Of a DNA stretch of 64,000 bases, positions 1 to 14,300 are shown one piece after another. Position 1 is the first letter of the stretch, and every line of letters starts with the position of its first letter. The notes beneath the pieces are model-generated. The model saw only the letters and a list, made by a program, of their open reading frames with translations, did not search any database and was not told where the DNA came from. The stretch spans positions 1,495,501-1,559,500 of the forward strand of contig BSDZ01000016.1 in the NCBI GenBank assembly GCA_030268105.1. Direction: 5' to 3'. A program made the position numbers and the translations under genes. This stretch comes from Volvox africanus (taxonomy: Eukaryota; Chlorophyta; Chlorophyceae; Chlamydomonadales; Volvocaceae).

Positions 1-1115
1 AGGGCCTTTAAAAACGCTATTTTACGTCTCGTCGAATCGTAATAACATAGGGTTAATGCTACAGGACCGTGTTCCAAGCCTCAACGACACTTCGTACTAT
101 TCGTAGACACGCTTAATTCATTGGCATTACCAATATCATGCGTTATAATGACACGGATTGTTGGAAGGTTTGCTGAGAAGTGCTGAAGGATAATCTCTGT
201 GTGGGTACACAGCCGAACAAAGCCGAAAGGTACGTTTGAAACGGGTCCCATGCTCCTTGATGGACAGGAGAGTGTGGGAAAGTCAGGACAGATATGCTAC
301 AACATAAGGCTATTATGCGCACTAACGGTGAATAGGACGACCTCACAGCCAAAGCTGAATCCAACAGGTTGTGCACCAGGATATAGCGCAATACCAGCGA
401 ATCTTTTCGTGTCCAGCTATTTAGAGTTTTTAAAGTGAGAAGAAAGTAAGGAGAATCCGAAAGGATTACACGAAAGCGCCCTGCCCAATCTGTGATGTGG
501 TTGGCGCAGCAAACTCGGTTATGTGCTTGCTGGAGGATTAGAGCGCTTCTTAACACGCAGATCCACACCATAATGGCGCATGTGACGCGCAGGTCTTTGT
601 TCCAGAAGTTTGGCTTAAGCACTTTGGTCTACCCCTCCGCCCTACCTCAGCGGCGTTTTTGTACGTTTGCAGCCTAAGGCGATCGTAATGACCACATGGT
701 CTTTCTCTGTCTCGTGTCCCGCACCATCAACAGCGCCACTTATCGTTGTTCACTGGTGTAGGAGTTCGTAGAGTACCCAGTTTCCCACTCCGTGGTCATT
801 AGGTGGGGCATTTTTGTAAAGGGGCACGAAAGCTATCACAGGAAGCTAATTAGGAGACCTTTGGGACGGAAGACTCTCGGCGCCACTTAAAGCAGTGGAT
901 GGGGCTGCATGATGTTTCCTTGATTTCTCACTAAAAAAATTAAACACAAATTCGCGGGACAGCACAAATATACGTATATCTTACACGCTAGTGCACGATA
1001 CACACTTCCCCATTCGGGGAGGCTTGGCTCCTCTCCTTTCTATGCATATTCATGTATGTGCCTCAATGCCCTGACCCCAGCCCCGCCGTCTACCCGGTAC
1101 ACGTTGCTTTTATGT
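1..1115. repeat. Left arm of large inverted repeat
   Basis: This segment is the reverse complement of 28772-29886. Both arms are exactly 1115 bp, so no net indel separates them, and only scattered substitutions were seen where they were compared. The window starts at the outer end of the arm, so the repeat could extend further left. A 159-codon minus-strand frame (143-622) runs through the arm but has a stop in the other copy and no recognisable motif, so it is not called as a gene. Confidence 0.95.
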
Positions 1116-1117
1116 CG

Positions 1118-1997
1118 AGACGTACAATAATGGCCTTGTCTCCTTAGGTTCCCCATACCGATTGGATGGTGGAGATCTCGTCGGACTGTCGTACTTCTTC
1201 CAGGGGCTGCGCAACCTGCTGCACTGCCCTGAGGCCCGGATGGAGCTGCTGGTTCCCGGAGTGTCGCACCTGCGGCCACAAGAGTGCAAGAGTGTCACAG
1301 CCCCAGGGACATAACCCTCGGCTGGAGGCGGCTAATGAAGCCATTTTGTCGGCCACGAACATCATGGAGACTTTCATGCCCCTCAAAGCAGCCGAGGGGA
1401 GGGGCTTCTGAACGGGATGGTCACGTCCCCGCAGCTGCCTTCACCGATTTGTCCAGGTGGTGGCGAGCAGGGAATTGCTGATAGCATGGAATTTGGGATT
1501 GCGGTTGGAGTTCCAGTGGTGATCCTGCATGGCAGTGACGACGAGGTGGTACCTATTCAGCACGCGGAAGTGCTTGTGGAGGCCCTGAACGGCAGTCGCC
1601 CCCGGTCAGTTCTTTCCCCCGCCTCGTTCACTAAGCCCCGAGAGATGTGAGGCTGGCACTTCAGCGGGCGGGCTTAGCACTAGGTACATCAGAAGTATCA
1701 CAGTCAACCACAATTGCGGCTTCGTCTGCGGGATCCGGGGCCCGAATTTGTTACCTGGTGCGTGAGGTTTTTAGCATCACTGCGGAGGCGGGTTCGGGGA
1801 GCTCTCAATCTACTCACGGAAACTTGAAGAGAATGTCGGGAGCTGTTCAGAGCGTCCATGCGTACTTGCACGTGTTGGTGGGGGGCGATCACCGAAGCTC
1901 ATCTCCGGTAGGCCTTCGGATGTTGCAGGGGAGCTTGTCGCTGCTAATCACTGAGGCGAGGCAAGCTGAGACCGGTGCGGGACGGAATAAGGTGTAA
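1118..1997 (+). pseudogene. alpha/beta-hydrolase remnant (Asp and His part)
   Basis: Three stretches resemble the C-terminal half of a serine alpha/beta-hydrolase of the S33/ABHD10-like type. About 1156-1311 reads GGDLVGLSYFFQGLRNLL, a lid-to-strand segment. About 1495-1600 reads VVILHGSDDEVVPIQHAE, where the HGxxDxxVP pattern marks the catalytic Asp loop. About 1870-1960 reads VLVGGDHRSSSP, matching the catalytic His loop. The stretches lie in different frames, as separate exons would. The exon carrying the nucleophile Ser is missing here: relative to the right copy, about 554 bp (28218-28771) are absent at 1115/1118, where the repeat arm begins. I infer a 5'-truncated, probably dead gene. 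An active gene using an unseen upstream exon to the left of the window is less likely. Confidence 0.6.
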
Positions 1998-2621
1998 AGC
2001 GATCAGGCGGATGTCTTAAGAGGACTTCTCCGGTAGTTGTGTGTGTGTGTGTAGTAACGAACAGTCGCTTTGGCATCGGAGAGAGTAAAGTTTGTCGTAC
2101 CGGCACTCTGATTCTGGGTACAAACCTAACGGGGCTCTTGACATATATTCACCTTGATATCACTAGGATATTCACCTTGGCGCCAGCTTGAGGGTCCTGG
2201 CAGGCGGGCTGGGCGGGCTCACACGCTAAGTGCTGCACTCTATAGACTTTGGTGCGACCCATGACCTAGTGCTTAAACGTACGGACAAACGCGGTTCGTT
2301 ATAGGCATGGATCATAGGTAGATAGAGTCAGCCATGGAACAACTGTGCTGACCTTCAAGAGGCCTAGCATGGGGCGTCAAGGATGTTAGCTTGATTTTAG
2401 TTGTCCACTCTAACAGATTGTGTCTGAATGATGACCCAACCCAGGCAGGCAGCCTCATGGACAGCAGGCTCCGTGACAACGCATCTGTACATCCCCCGCG
2501 GGAAGTACTTGACGCGACCGTACATGTGTACAATAGTATCACCACCAGTGCATGCACGCTTATAATTGAGAAGCACAACAGCGCTGCAAATAACGGATCG
2601 AGGCGCCGTCAATGAGTTGCC

Positions 2622-2890
2622 TTCGCTGATCTCTTTAGGAAAAGGCGAAAGAGATGTGAGGGTCGCAGACAACTCAACGCTTGCTATTGCCAGAGAAACG
2701 TCATGAAGCTCTTTAACTCCAGCATGCGAATATTCAGTACCTACAGCGATGATGGGTCATCGCCCCAAAATGAATTGCAGCGCAACATGGAATACAACAT
2801 GCATTTCCAAACCGAAATAAAAGAGAATTGCATCCAACGGCATCCACAGTAGATATCAAAACCCATGTGACCGGCTATTTCCCAATCAAG
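2622..2890. repeat. Diverged inward extension of the inverted repeat (left)
   Basis: This stretch matches the reverse complement of about 27120-27385 with many substitutions and small indels. Shared blocks include GCATGCGAATATTCAGTACC and AGAGAATCGCATCCAACGGC-like segments. It is much more diverged than the terminal arms. It may be an older part of the same inverted duplication, or an independent dispersed repeat present twice. No reading frame is conserved between the two copies. Confidence 0.75.
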
Positions 2891-3390
2891 ATTTTCTCGA
2901 GTAAGATAGCGGACGATGGCGATGCTTCTGAAATGCTACAAGAATGTTGGCCCCTAGATATCTTAATCCATCAAGGTCCAATTCCAAAACAAACCCAAAG
3001 GTCATATTTTAAATCCAATGACTTCATCCAGTATCGTACCATTGGTGCCGTGTCCGGGGAACCTTCGGGTCATCTTCCAATCTTCCACGTTGTACGGACG
3101 CTCAAACCATGAAACTTAACTACGCATCCGACACATATATCTTCGCATGTCGTACTCTGCACCCGTGCATGCTCGTACTAGCGATGACGTCTACCAGGTT
3201 AGCGCGCTGCTGCGTGCCGCCTGCCATGCTCTCTGTCTTGTCTCAAAGGAGGGAGCACTTCTGCGGGCGGGCGGGAGATAGTGGCAGATTTGGCGATCGA
3301 GTCGTTGGGAGAATGGGATCTTGGTGGTAATGGCATGCAGCATGTACACAGCGTGTCATGTGCAGCGAACGGCATCGCTGCGTTCCCTTT

Positions 3391-3753
3391 GGAAGCGCTT
3401 CGCCTGGTAGTGGGTGTATGTGAGGCTGGCGCAGCAGTGCGCTAGCTGTAGCTCAGGCAACTACACTAGACACTGGCCTCACAGCCCGGCCCTGAGGCGA
3501 GACTGCGCTACCTGTTCCTAGCTCTGTCGGTGATGGGGTATCGCACCGCCCAGTCACCTACTCCTCCAAGCTCCGTCGCGGAGTTCTATTGGCAGCTAAT
3601 CAGGGTGATCAGTCCTGATAGTGCCTTTATTAGGCTGATCTATTGGCGGCCTGGGCAGATATGCGGAATGTGAACTACTGTAAGAGTCTGTATATTATTG
3701 TTACAATGGCTCAATTCCGAACAGTCTATATTGTGACCAGGCGAAGCGCTTCC
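3391..3753. repeat. 18-bp perfect inverted repeat pair, 363 bp outer span
   Basis: GGAAGCGCTTCGCCTGGT at 3391-3408 is the exact reverse complement of 3736-3753. The enclosed DNA has no coding signal. It could be a small non-autonomous DNA element, but the flanking five bases (CCTTT and AACAG) do not form a target duplication, so that reading is weak. Confidence 0.5.
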
Positions 3754-5367
3754 AACAGGAAGTCTTCGCCTTAGGTAACAGCAAGAGATTACCGAAATGT
3801 ACGGCTCTCGGATCCAACAACGACCAACTGTCACGCGAATCAGCAGCTGTCGGAACTGTCGTTTCCTAACCGCTCTTTTACCAGAATTGTCACGCCGTCA
3901 ACGGTGCATGACAAGCGAAGACATGACTGCCGGTGCTGGTGCACTCATCGTTGCCTCTCGAGGCCCATCCGGACCCAGCACCATGGCACCCATGTCAAGC
4001 ACACAGCATGCAACAAGAACACCCGCCTTGGCGGTACAATTTGCCCTGGAGCTGTTGCTTGGTAGAGTGGTAACAGAAATGTACTGCCGGGACGTCATGT
4101 CACGTCAATGTGGTGTAGAGGTGCATGTGGCGCAGATGCGGCTGGGGTTGTTGAGTTGTTAGCGTGTGCCAGTTTATTCCGATTCCGGAGTGGCGCAAGG
4201 GTAAGTGGTCACTGCATCTGCACATGGAGCAGGTGGGGGCTGTGAATGCTGTTACGATGGTAATGGTGGTGGTGGTGGCGCGTATGAGGGTTTAGGGACA
4301 AGGGGATCACTGGCATGTGGAGTACGAAGTGAGCGAAGCCGCGGTGTGGGCACAAAGCAGGGACGCGGCAGGGGCGCGTGGGTGGTTGAATGATTGCCAG
4401 GCCCCGGGTACATGATGGTGAAACGACCGGACACACCCCTGCAGTTTGGTAGGTTGCTGTGCTGGTGCTATAATGTCCCATCCATTGCGTAACAGTGTGT
4501 ATTGTAAAGTGTTGTGTGGGCCTTCTTGCCAAGAGACTCGTTGCCATCGAAGCCCAACAATCATAACTACAATTAAATACCGTGCGGCTCTCCCTTGGCA
4601 GTCGTTACCTTTGGCCTGCCGTCTTCGCCACCACCCACACCAAGGACCGGGACATGGTTATCAACGGAAAGCCGTGTGCTGGCAGACTCTGAGAGCACGA
4701 AAATCGGCAAGCAGTGACCATAAGCCGGAATTCCAACTACCCAACATCCAACCACTGGTCCAGGTATCCACACATGCCGTGTACGCGAACCATGCGCCTG
4801 TCTGGCGGAGCCTCAACACCCAGCCCCTCTCAAAGAGGAGGTTCACGTGGACTTGAGGCCGTTTTCTCAGTATAGAGCTTACAAATAGCCACTCTGGAAT
4901 AAGTATCTATAAAAGGTTGTTGATAAATGCGAGATCCTATCGCGCCGTTGACCGCATAAGGGTCACAGTCTTTGTAATGTGGTCATCGTGGCCGCTTTCA
5001 CGTCACGCATAATAGAGTTATTCGCCCAACTATTGTCCAAACCAGCTTTTTCACCCCGTGTGCAGACCGTGCCAATCCTGAAGTCCCAACCTATAGGGTG
5101 CAATAGCTAGCATCTCAGGTAGTGCACACAAGTCCTAAACACCAAAACTTGGGGGCAATGGAAAAAATGGGTGGATTCGTTAAAAGCTGCAATACCAATT
5201 AAGTTCACATTACATTAATAGCACCCAAAAGGCCACGAGTCTAGACAAGAAACAAACATCGTAATATTGGCAGATAACAATGGCCATAGCACGTCAACAT
5301 TCTCATTACTGAGCCTCCTCTTACCGCAGCTGCGCCCGATGAGGCGAAGAATCAGGCGGGCGTAGGA

Positions 5368-8300
5368 CTACGCCATCCCCTGTCCCGGCCGCGGGTTCTC
5401 CCGTGCTAGAAGACGTGGCCGCGCCACCACCACCAGCTGCTCAGGGCCTACACAATCCTCGTTGGCAGCGCCCTCAGCCTTGGAAGTTGTGGCGGTGTGC
5501 GTGGAGGCGATATCAATGTCGGTGGATGTCGTTCGGAGGGAGATATAGCCCCGGTTACTGAGGACCAAGAGATCGTAGAAAGCATGAGCGGCAGCCATTC
5601 GGCTGTAGCTGGCGGCCGACCCTGTCCCGCCGCTTCTCGAGTAAATGCTGACCCCAAGATCTCTGTTGGGTGCATCGATCGGTGCCGCAGTTTGGCGGCA
5701 AGCCATGGTGGCTGCGGGGTTGGCCAGAGGCACAACAGCGCGCAGGAGCTCTGCAGCCGTGGTTATCTGGCAAAGGCCGGGTGGACGACGCAGCGAACGA
5801 GCGCTGAATCAAAACGATATATGCAAAGAAGGCGTGAATGTAGGAAATCTTGCACCCACCAACTGCTGTGAATGTGCGTGAAGATTGTGTCTGCTTCCGG
5901 CACCTAAACCCGTCCTGGGGAGTCCTGTATCCATCCTGTTCTCATTTTCTAATTAACTGGACCGATCGCCCAAAACCTGGCGAGCGTTGGTGCTTTGGAA
6001 GGATAAGAGGGAAGGCGAAAGGAAGGAATAAGCTTGGGAACTTGCCATGGGTTGCAAATGTGGGACCGATCGCCCAATAGGGTGGATGAGACCAGTTTCC
6101 ATTTGACCAGCTTGGTAATATTCGTCACCCTCACTTGGAATTACTGAGGCCGCCTCCTCTCAATGGCTACTCTCATGCAGCCCGATGGGAACCCGATGCA
6201 AACCCTCCACTCACCTGCACCTCATTGTTCTCACCGTCCGGCACTGCCGCCGCCACGTCTGCGTCCAGGCGGCGGCGCTTCGCAGGCTTGCAGGCAGCGT
6301 CCCGCTGCTTACGTTCCGAATAAGCTGTCGCAACCATCGCCTGTGTGACAACGGAGGTCGGTCAAAGCGGAAAACCCAGCGATTTAGACACCTGCTGGCA
6401 GCAATCTGCCTTCCTATCCACCAACCATCGACCAGCCCGCCTTCCCTCTGCCACCGCGACTAATCAGCCAGCGCCCACGAACGAAATATGGGTTCATGAT
6501 TTTCTTCTTCCAGGTAAAGCATCAGCCTCTTCAACGCCTTTTCAAAGCTTTTATGTCTTGGGACCTCTTACTTCATGGGTTCTCCTTCACAAATCCAACC
6601 CAGTCATCATGCTCCGCCCAATGTCCCTCATGGCCCACCTGCAGCATTTGCAGCATAGCTTGGGTCCGCGCAGTAAAGCCGTCCGCTGCCATCCACCGCC
6701 TGGCCTCGGCTGCGGACGTGTAAAGCCCGGAAACAGGAATGGGACAAACAGAGGCAGAACGGAGAAAGAGTAGACGGGGATGTTTGAAGGTTAAGGTCAA
6801 ATAAAGGTTAAGGTCGGAAGAGAATGTCCGTCGGCCCTGTCGTCATCCCCGACCTATAGCCTCAGGCAGGAAAGAAATGTAACGAAGGTAGGAACATAAT
6901 CTTGGTCCTAGCGTGCGAGATGGCATCTTCTTGCCCACGAAATAAGCCGGGTCCACAGGCCCGACGCGCTTGCTTACCCGTGCTGCCATCTGGCGGTTGC
7001 TCCACCTCCTCTCCGTCCATGATACGGATCTCGTTGTTTGTGCACAGAGGCATCCCAGACAAAGCGCCAGCATCCTCCACCAATAACCTGGTGTCCTCGT
7101 CCTCCTGGCTGTCCTCCTCGTCCTCCTCGTCACCTCCCTCGCCTGCCTGTAAATTGCTACCCCCGTCGCCCTTGTCAGCTGGCGGCTGTTGCTGCTGCTG
7201 ACTATGCCCTTCACTCCCAACACTGGCTCGTTGCAAAGGCCCGGCCTCGTCGCAATCTGCGAGGTCCACAATCTGCGCCCCGTTATTAAGCTCTTGGGCG
7301 CCAGCGGCAGCACCAGAACCGTCGTCGGTTGCAGTGGCGATGTTCGAAGCCATCAGGCTGTCAGAAGCACGAATTAAAGTCCTGCAATTGACTAAATGAA
7401 CCAAGTCCATGGACGGGGTCAGGCTCGCAACCGTCGTCACCACTGCGGTTCCAGCCTCGGCACTTCCAACCCCAGCTGCCGGCCCGTCCGCGCCGCTGCT
7501 GCTACTGCTGCCGCTGGCCCTGGTTACTTTTATTCCAGAACTTATTGGCGCGGGGCTACTAGGGCCGATGACCTCTCTCCCCGCCGTCACCTTCGCCTTG
7601 TGGTTCTGCGCCCGCTCTTGCTCCCATCCGGGCAGCTGCTCGCAGTAGCTGTCACCCGCGCGACCCGCCAGGTAGCGGAATAGGTGCTGCAGTACGGGCG
7701 CCAGCGCAGTCCCGGGAATCGACCAGGGCCCAGCTGCCACATCCAGCGGCTCATCCGTTAGGACCCAACGGCCGACAGCATTCGCAGCGACTCGACCGCG
7801 ATGAAGCTGTCGGTACTTTTGGTGGCGGTGGCGGCAATGGTGGAGGAGTTGGCGACGATGGTACTTATGTTGATGGGTGCGATCGCGGTGATGGTTGAAA
7901 AGGCTCTGCATTACGTGGCATCCGGTATATATTTGACATCCCAGCCAGGGGCCGCCTTTGCATGTGGCGAGGTCGGCCATAGAACGATGCAGGGCAGCGT
8001 CGCGGCGGTCAATGTCCAGCAGTGGACTGCGGTCCTACGAGGCCGAAGATGATGGGCAAAAGGTGATGCAGGTAGGAAGCGGGCGGATCGGCAACGAGGG
8101 CAGCAACCCCCACCCCACACACAAGGGGCCTTAAAAGCCGCAACACAGAACCGGAGGGGTAACTGTGTATGTGTGTGCTTTCTGGGGATGAAACCTGCCG
8201 CCATGTACAAACCGTGCATTCCGCCAGCCTCGGCCTCAGCCCCAGTCCCGACCCTCAACCCGTGTAAACCACACGGACACAGATTCAAGGTGTTCAAGAT

Positions 8301-11300
8301 TCCACATACATCCCGCGTACAGTATCCTATCTTTTTTAAGTTATCGTCATGATTCGGGCTTCCAGTGGGCATTCGCAGCACCATTACCTGCAGCAGCTCC
8401 CGCACCAAGTGCGTGGGCAGGGCCACATGAATGTAACCCTCCCGATCCACATCCAACGTCACACTCTTGCCGCAGCCGCCGTGCTCCATTTGGGTACGGC
8501 TGCCGTCGGCACGCAGCAGCGCCCCTCCGGAATTCCCCGCGCCCGCCGCCAGCACCAGTTTCCCATCGCCCGCGGGGCCACAGCCCCCTAAGTCCCGCCT
8601 CCTCTTTGAAACCCGACCGCCCTCGCTGGCATCGTCGGCGGGTGCCGCCAGCGCGGCCTGCGCCCGCAGCGCGGCAGCGCGACGGGGTTTTGGCATCGGT
8701 GGCTGTGGCGGCGGCGAGAGCAGCTTGGCGGCGTCACCGTCGCCACTTTCACCGTTGCCGCAGGCAGCTGGCTCGGCAGTGTTAGTGACTGCAACCACTG
8801 TCGTCATAGCAACACCTATCCACGCACGTATTGGTTGCGGCAGGAGGGTTTAGGGTTTTAGGGGTTTAGGAGCGTGGGTGGGGCAACTCCCGGGCTCAGA
8901 CCGGTGCTGAGGAGGGCGTCCGGATATGATGGTGCAGCAAGGCTACATACACAAGCACCTCGCATCACACAGTCCTTTGTCCCCACGTTCCTTGAAGCCA
9001 TCATTCCCGAGGCCCCGTGAAAAAGAACCCACTGAATCGGGCAGAGCCTAAGCGCGCATTTATACGAATCTGTTGCCTTAGCTCCAGATAAGAGAGCGCG
9101 TTCCTGTTCCCCACCATCATCACCACCACCATGAGGGGAAAGGAGGCAACATTCCGACTTCTCTCTCTCTCTCATTCCTGAGGCCTATCATGTCATGTGT
9201 TGATCAGGACGTATTAAACCCCCTAAACGCTTTCCACACCACGCCCCTTTGTGGCACAACCGCTCATCGTGCAATGCTGCATAGAAACCTCTAATGACTC
9301 CCCCATCCGGAAATAACAACATGAAAACCTGTATCGAACGGAACATTACGCGTGCACGGCCCTCCGTACGTTTTACTCCCCCCCTTCTCTATTTCTCTTT
9401 CTCGCTCCCACTCTCTCCGTCACCCATTCAGAATCCACGGGTAATGCCACCCCAACCTAGAGTGAACCAGCTTACCGAATCGGGGATGGGTCGGAAGCCC
9501 GCCGGGGGTGTCATACTCCTGCGTATCAATGGCGTCCTTTTCCGCTGCCACTGGCTCGAACCTCGTCGCCGCTTTTGACAATGCCTTTGGGGCCGTCGAA
9601 CTCCCACCCGGCCATTCATCCGCCACGGGCGCCTTACAGTTATGGTGATCTCTAGCTGGCGTAAGTTCGCTCGCGTCATGCTGTTGAAGCTCATCACCGA
9701 CCGAGTGTGCACCGCCGTCCTTGCCGTATCCTGATGCGTCGCAGCTCGGAACCGTTACAGCCACCCCAGGTGCAGCCGACGAAGTAGTGTCTGATTCAAT
9801 TCCCTCCTCTTCCCGCTCTTCTTCCTTCTCCGCATCCTGCCTTTCACCAAATTCTGTTGCCGCCATGGATGACGTTGTGGTAATCACTGACGGTGCGTCG
9901 GCGCTCTGCGTGAGATGAGTCTGGTAAGGGACGATGCGACGTTGACAAGCAGGCAGGACGGAGGAGGCGTCGAGCACCTACCAATAGGACACAGCCGGAA
10001 TCGTAATTGCACCGGCGTGGTTCGAATCAAGGAGCAGCCTAAGTGGTCCACGTCATACAATCGGAGTCATTTGCAAATAGCAGTAGAATTCAGGACTGTA
10101 TTTTGGGTCTCAGTAAATGCCACATAAGCGAAGTGTCGGTCTGAAGGCAGCGTGCTTGTCCGCCATGAACGTCCATCGCGAAATGCACACAGACACACAC
10201 ACACACATCACACATACACAGCGCCTGAGAGAACAAGTTCGGATGTGCACCTCCCGAGATTGCCCCTCCCACCCCTCGAGCCTTTACCTGTTCCGTGCCA
10301 TTAGGCTCCAAGAGATCATCGTCATCGGGCTCCCGCCGGCCTGTGCCCTCATGCTGTTGCTCCTCCGCTTCCTCTTTCTCCTCCTCCACCTCATCGTCAT
10401 CATCATCGTCATCGTCCTCACCCTCTTCTCCCGGGGCCGTTGTCCTCATTCTGTTATGGCTAGCCATGCGCGGTGGCGAGGCAGATCGGTCCAGGTTCTG
10501 TGCAAGTGCAAGTGCATGGTCGGCTGTTGCTGCTGCTGTTGTTGCTGTCGCTGTCGCGACTGGTGGTGCACGTGGTCCTGTACCGCCGATATCCTTGCTG
10601 TCAGCCCTGGAGGTGGCATTGGCCAGAATACAAACCATGAAATCCAGGAAAAGTTCGATTTCTGCATCTCTGCATTAACAAAATAATGCAATATTCACCA
10701 ATCATGCATTCGACCGCCCCTCCCGGGCAGCGGCAGTCGACAGCTCCAGGTTTGCTCAGTCAGTTGTGCTTGCAGAGGAAGCAGCAGCAGCAACAGCAAT
10801 TGGGACTGAAGCGAGATTTATGAATTACATGGACAGAGATGGCGTAAAGAGGCATGAAAAGTTCGGCAAGACAAGCCGCTCTCACGCGCCGTCCTCCGCT
10901 CTCACCCAATCGTGAAGCTTCAGCGAAAGTACAGTCAGACGTAGGCGGGTCCCACAGGAGGATCAAGTAACAAATCCCAGGTCCCCTATATCCAAACTGA
11001 CAAGAATCGTTTATCCCCAATCTTCTCCCCTGCTCCCATTCCCTTCGCACCTCAGCGCCTCAAGCTCATGTTCGTACAGATCGAACTCAAAATGGTCCGG
11101 CATCTGCATTTGATACCACCAAATGAAAAATGACGCGAGTCTCCTTTAGGTCGCGACACGCTAAGGTCACGCCCTGTGTCGCCGCAGCAAGAAGCCTGCA
11201 AAGTCGGCGCTAAGAAGGACGGCCCTACGCCTGGCCTTTTGCCGCCCTTGCGTCGACCTCGGAAACCCCAACCCCCCAATCCCTCATCCCATCCCTTATC

Positions 11301-14300
11301 CTTGACCCACAACGTCAGGCCCATCCCCAGCTCAACAGCTCAGCTTACCTCAAAATACGCATCGCCTGCTACCCCAGTGTCCCGTGGGGCGCTTAACATG
11401 CCGCCGCCGCCACCACCGCAAGTGTCCCCTGCAGTACCCACGGCCGAGGTCCAAGGACCGCTCCAGGGTATATGCCTTGTCTCGTGCGGTGTACCGCCGC
11501 CGTACGGTGTTGCCTGGGCGGAGGCGGGTTGCAGAGAGACCAATGGTGTACGACGTATTTTAAACCAATCGGCTGAAGGGCGCCCTGAGCTAATTGCGAA
11601 ACAGTAACCCTAGATCTCAAGGCTTGCTCATGAGTCATCTGGAGCAACCGGATGGCTTCGATCCCGAGGGCTCGGACTACACTGCCCCCAAGTCTGTAAG
11701 CGGTATTGAGTCATCGACAGCAGCCATACACCTTGCCTCCCATAGCCGCCGCTGCTGTGCCCAATCCATGGAGGATGGTCCCCTATCCCGACACTGGTAC
11801 ACGAGGTACACGAGGTACAATGGCGGCCCAAGACCCTCGGCCAATAAAACTTCGGCCAATAAATCGAGCTATTATACGGATAGGAAAGTCGCGTTTTGTT
11901 AATCCCCAAATGATATGATACGGATGTGACACGTCGAGGGGGACCGCCGCGCATTTATGCACGAGGCATCAAGTGTGCCTGGTATGGGAATGCCGCGTAT
12001 ACGAAAGGTATTCAAAAGTCGCTTTCGCTTTAGGCCAAAAATGTATTCTGATGCTGTAGTTATAATTCCTGCCAGCAACTACTTTTAACGAAATCTTATC
12101 CAAAGCATACCAGAGCCACCTTTGTTTGGCTTTGTTCTGTACATAAGACCATTGTTCATCTATTTCAGGAGCCTCAAATAAAGCTTTGTTATTTTTAGCT
12201 TCAAAGATAACCCTCCCAAGAGAAGGATCTTGATAAGGTTGATTTTTTTAGCTTGTACATGGGTGGGTGTTGGGTTTTGAAATTGAAGGTACACCAGCTG
12301 CCTGCTGAGGCCGCATTGGCACCTGCCCGTCATCTTTCTCTACCATGCCATCCTCTCACCACAAGCGCCAACCTGCCGCGCTCGCTAGGACCGCCCTCTT
12401 GGTTAGTTTGGCTGTTGGCCGTAGCGCCCAATAGCAACTCCAGGGTGCCCCTTTGAAGCTGTTGGCTGCCAGCGGCTGGCGAGCACACGCGGTAAGGGGT
12501 CGAGGTAGGAGGAACAGAAGGGTTTACAGATGAAAGGATCAGACCGTGGTGATGGCGAGGGAGGCTGAGGATATGTGCAGGGCGACGGCGCAGGGCGGCG
12601 GCGCAGATGCCCGAGCCCGGGTCAAGCCAGGGACCGACTACCCGTAGGTACCAACAGGTGCCAATTGATATTATGGATGTACAAGTTAAAATAAATAGTA
12701 ACGTTTATATTGTTGTTATTATCAATGTTACAACCCGACCGGATGATAACTGAAATACCAAACATTCATAAGACCTAGCGCAGTAGCTCATGCCCGCCGG
12801 GGCCCCAACGCAGCAACCCCTGCCGCGGAATACCCGCACCTTCCAGCAAGATCTCCTCATCATCAAACGTCATTAACGGAACTGGATTGGAGCGGCCTGC
12901 GTCCAGCACCGATGGGGCACCTGCGTCCACACCAGTGCTGCGGCGACGCCTCCGCATCACCGTCAAGCGGCGGCTGTCACTGTCATCTCTCTGCAAAAGC
13001 AAACATTTCCACCATACGTCCCAATAGCATGCCGTAATGTAAAAGTAGTACTTGCGATTGGGGTTTGATGCATTAATGCGTACCGGAACCCGTACTAGGA
13101 CAGGAAGACCGCAGCAAAAGCCACCTGCAGCCTCAAGCACATTACGGTACCCAGCTAGATGGGCAGCCAGGCGCAATGGAGCCTAGTTGCCCACATACTA
13201 TTTAGCTCGAAGGATCATGTGTAGTTCAAGGGTCCTCCGATAGCCACCGCGAATTCGCAACACAGAAGCAAACGCGACGTGGCTTTGGTGAACTGGTGTT
13301 CGGTCTTCGTACTCAGCGCAACAAGGCAGACATGGCCCACCCTGCATACGCCATGCCGCTACGCCGTGTCCTTTAACCTCTCAACGCGTTGTACAGTCCT
13401 GAGCCCATACCCATACACACATCCACATATGCATCTTACCGCACGGAGGCTGGACTGCGGGCCATGCGCCTCCGAATCCTCTTGATGGTCAAGGGCGCCA
13501 TACGCCGGTGGCGCCTCATTGGGCATAATATTCTTGAGTACCATCAACGCCTTTTCACAATCCTAACAGCAGCGGCGGTGAGCATCAGCAGCGGTGGGAG
13601 CCGTGTGGCTTTTGGGAATTGAGATCGCCTGGCCAAGTGGCCCTTTGATTGGCCCTGAATTGTAATGCGCATCAGACTGCAGGACGTCAATCTATCACCC
13701 ATCCCGAGAATAATACCCCGTGCACATTCACACCGGCGCAAGATCTCTCGCCTACTCGTTGCTGGATTCCTCCTGGCCGTCCTCTCCCCAGCCCACATTT
13801 CAAGTGCCCTCTTTCCCGTGTGGCCGCTTTCACCCATCCACTAGGGGCGGCAATGCACCCAAGCCTCGTACCCTTCTCCCAGCTTTTACTCTCCAGCTCA
13901 CCGCTTATCTCCCGCTCTCCCAACCCAACCTTTGCCTCCCGTCGACCTTTCCAAGCAGAAGCCAGCCCTCGACGTGTTTCGTGACAGGTGACATCCGCCC
14001 TAAACCTACCTCTAGTAGATACACCACCTTGCGCGAGTAGATACGACACACACCCAGCAGCAGCTGACCGCTCAGCCGCAACGCCAGAGGCGCCGCGTCG
14101 GCACTGCTGTTCGCAGATCTCTCGTCACCGCAGCCGCCCTGCGTTACATACAAGCAACAATGCAGAAGATTCATCGTGTGGAAATTCACGGGGGATCGCA
14201 TAATCAGGTGCCAAGTTGCAAAAGCATGCCTCACTGGACAACGAACTCCTAAAAGCTGTATTATCTGCTATACGCATCCTGGGTGGTAAGATACCTGTAG

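Larger units (their letters stand above)
2000..5367. other. Intergenic stretch without recognised gene
   Basis: A short GT run lies near 2038-2052. The diverged repeat block (2622-2890) and an 18-bp perfect inverted pair (3391-3408 / 3736-3753) lie inside. Frames of 80-140 codons occur on both strands (for example 3797-4162 plus and 4209-4547 minus), but none shows a family motif, splice-consistent neighbours or sustained codon bias. I see nothing else that can be supported. Confidence 0.6.

Noticed and set aside
143..622. 159-codon minus-strand frame in the left repeat arm (also 29265-29744 in the right arm)
   Set aside because: The right copy has a TAA in the frame, there is no family motif, and arm identity alone explains the shared frame.
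3391..3753. MITE-type transposon
   Set aside because: The 18-bp inverted ends are perfect but there is no target duplication and no second copy in the window.
10117..10686. Long plus-strand frame rich in Leu, Ile and Cys
   Set aside because: It is the antisense of the acidic D/E-rich kleisin exon; codon repeats create the open frame.
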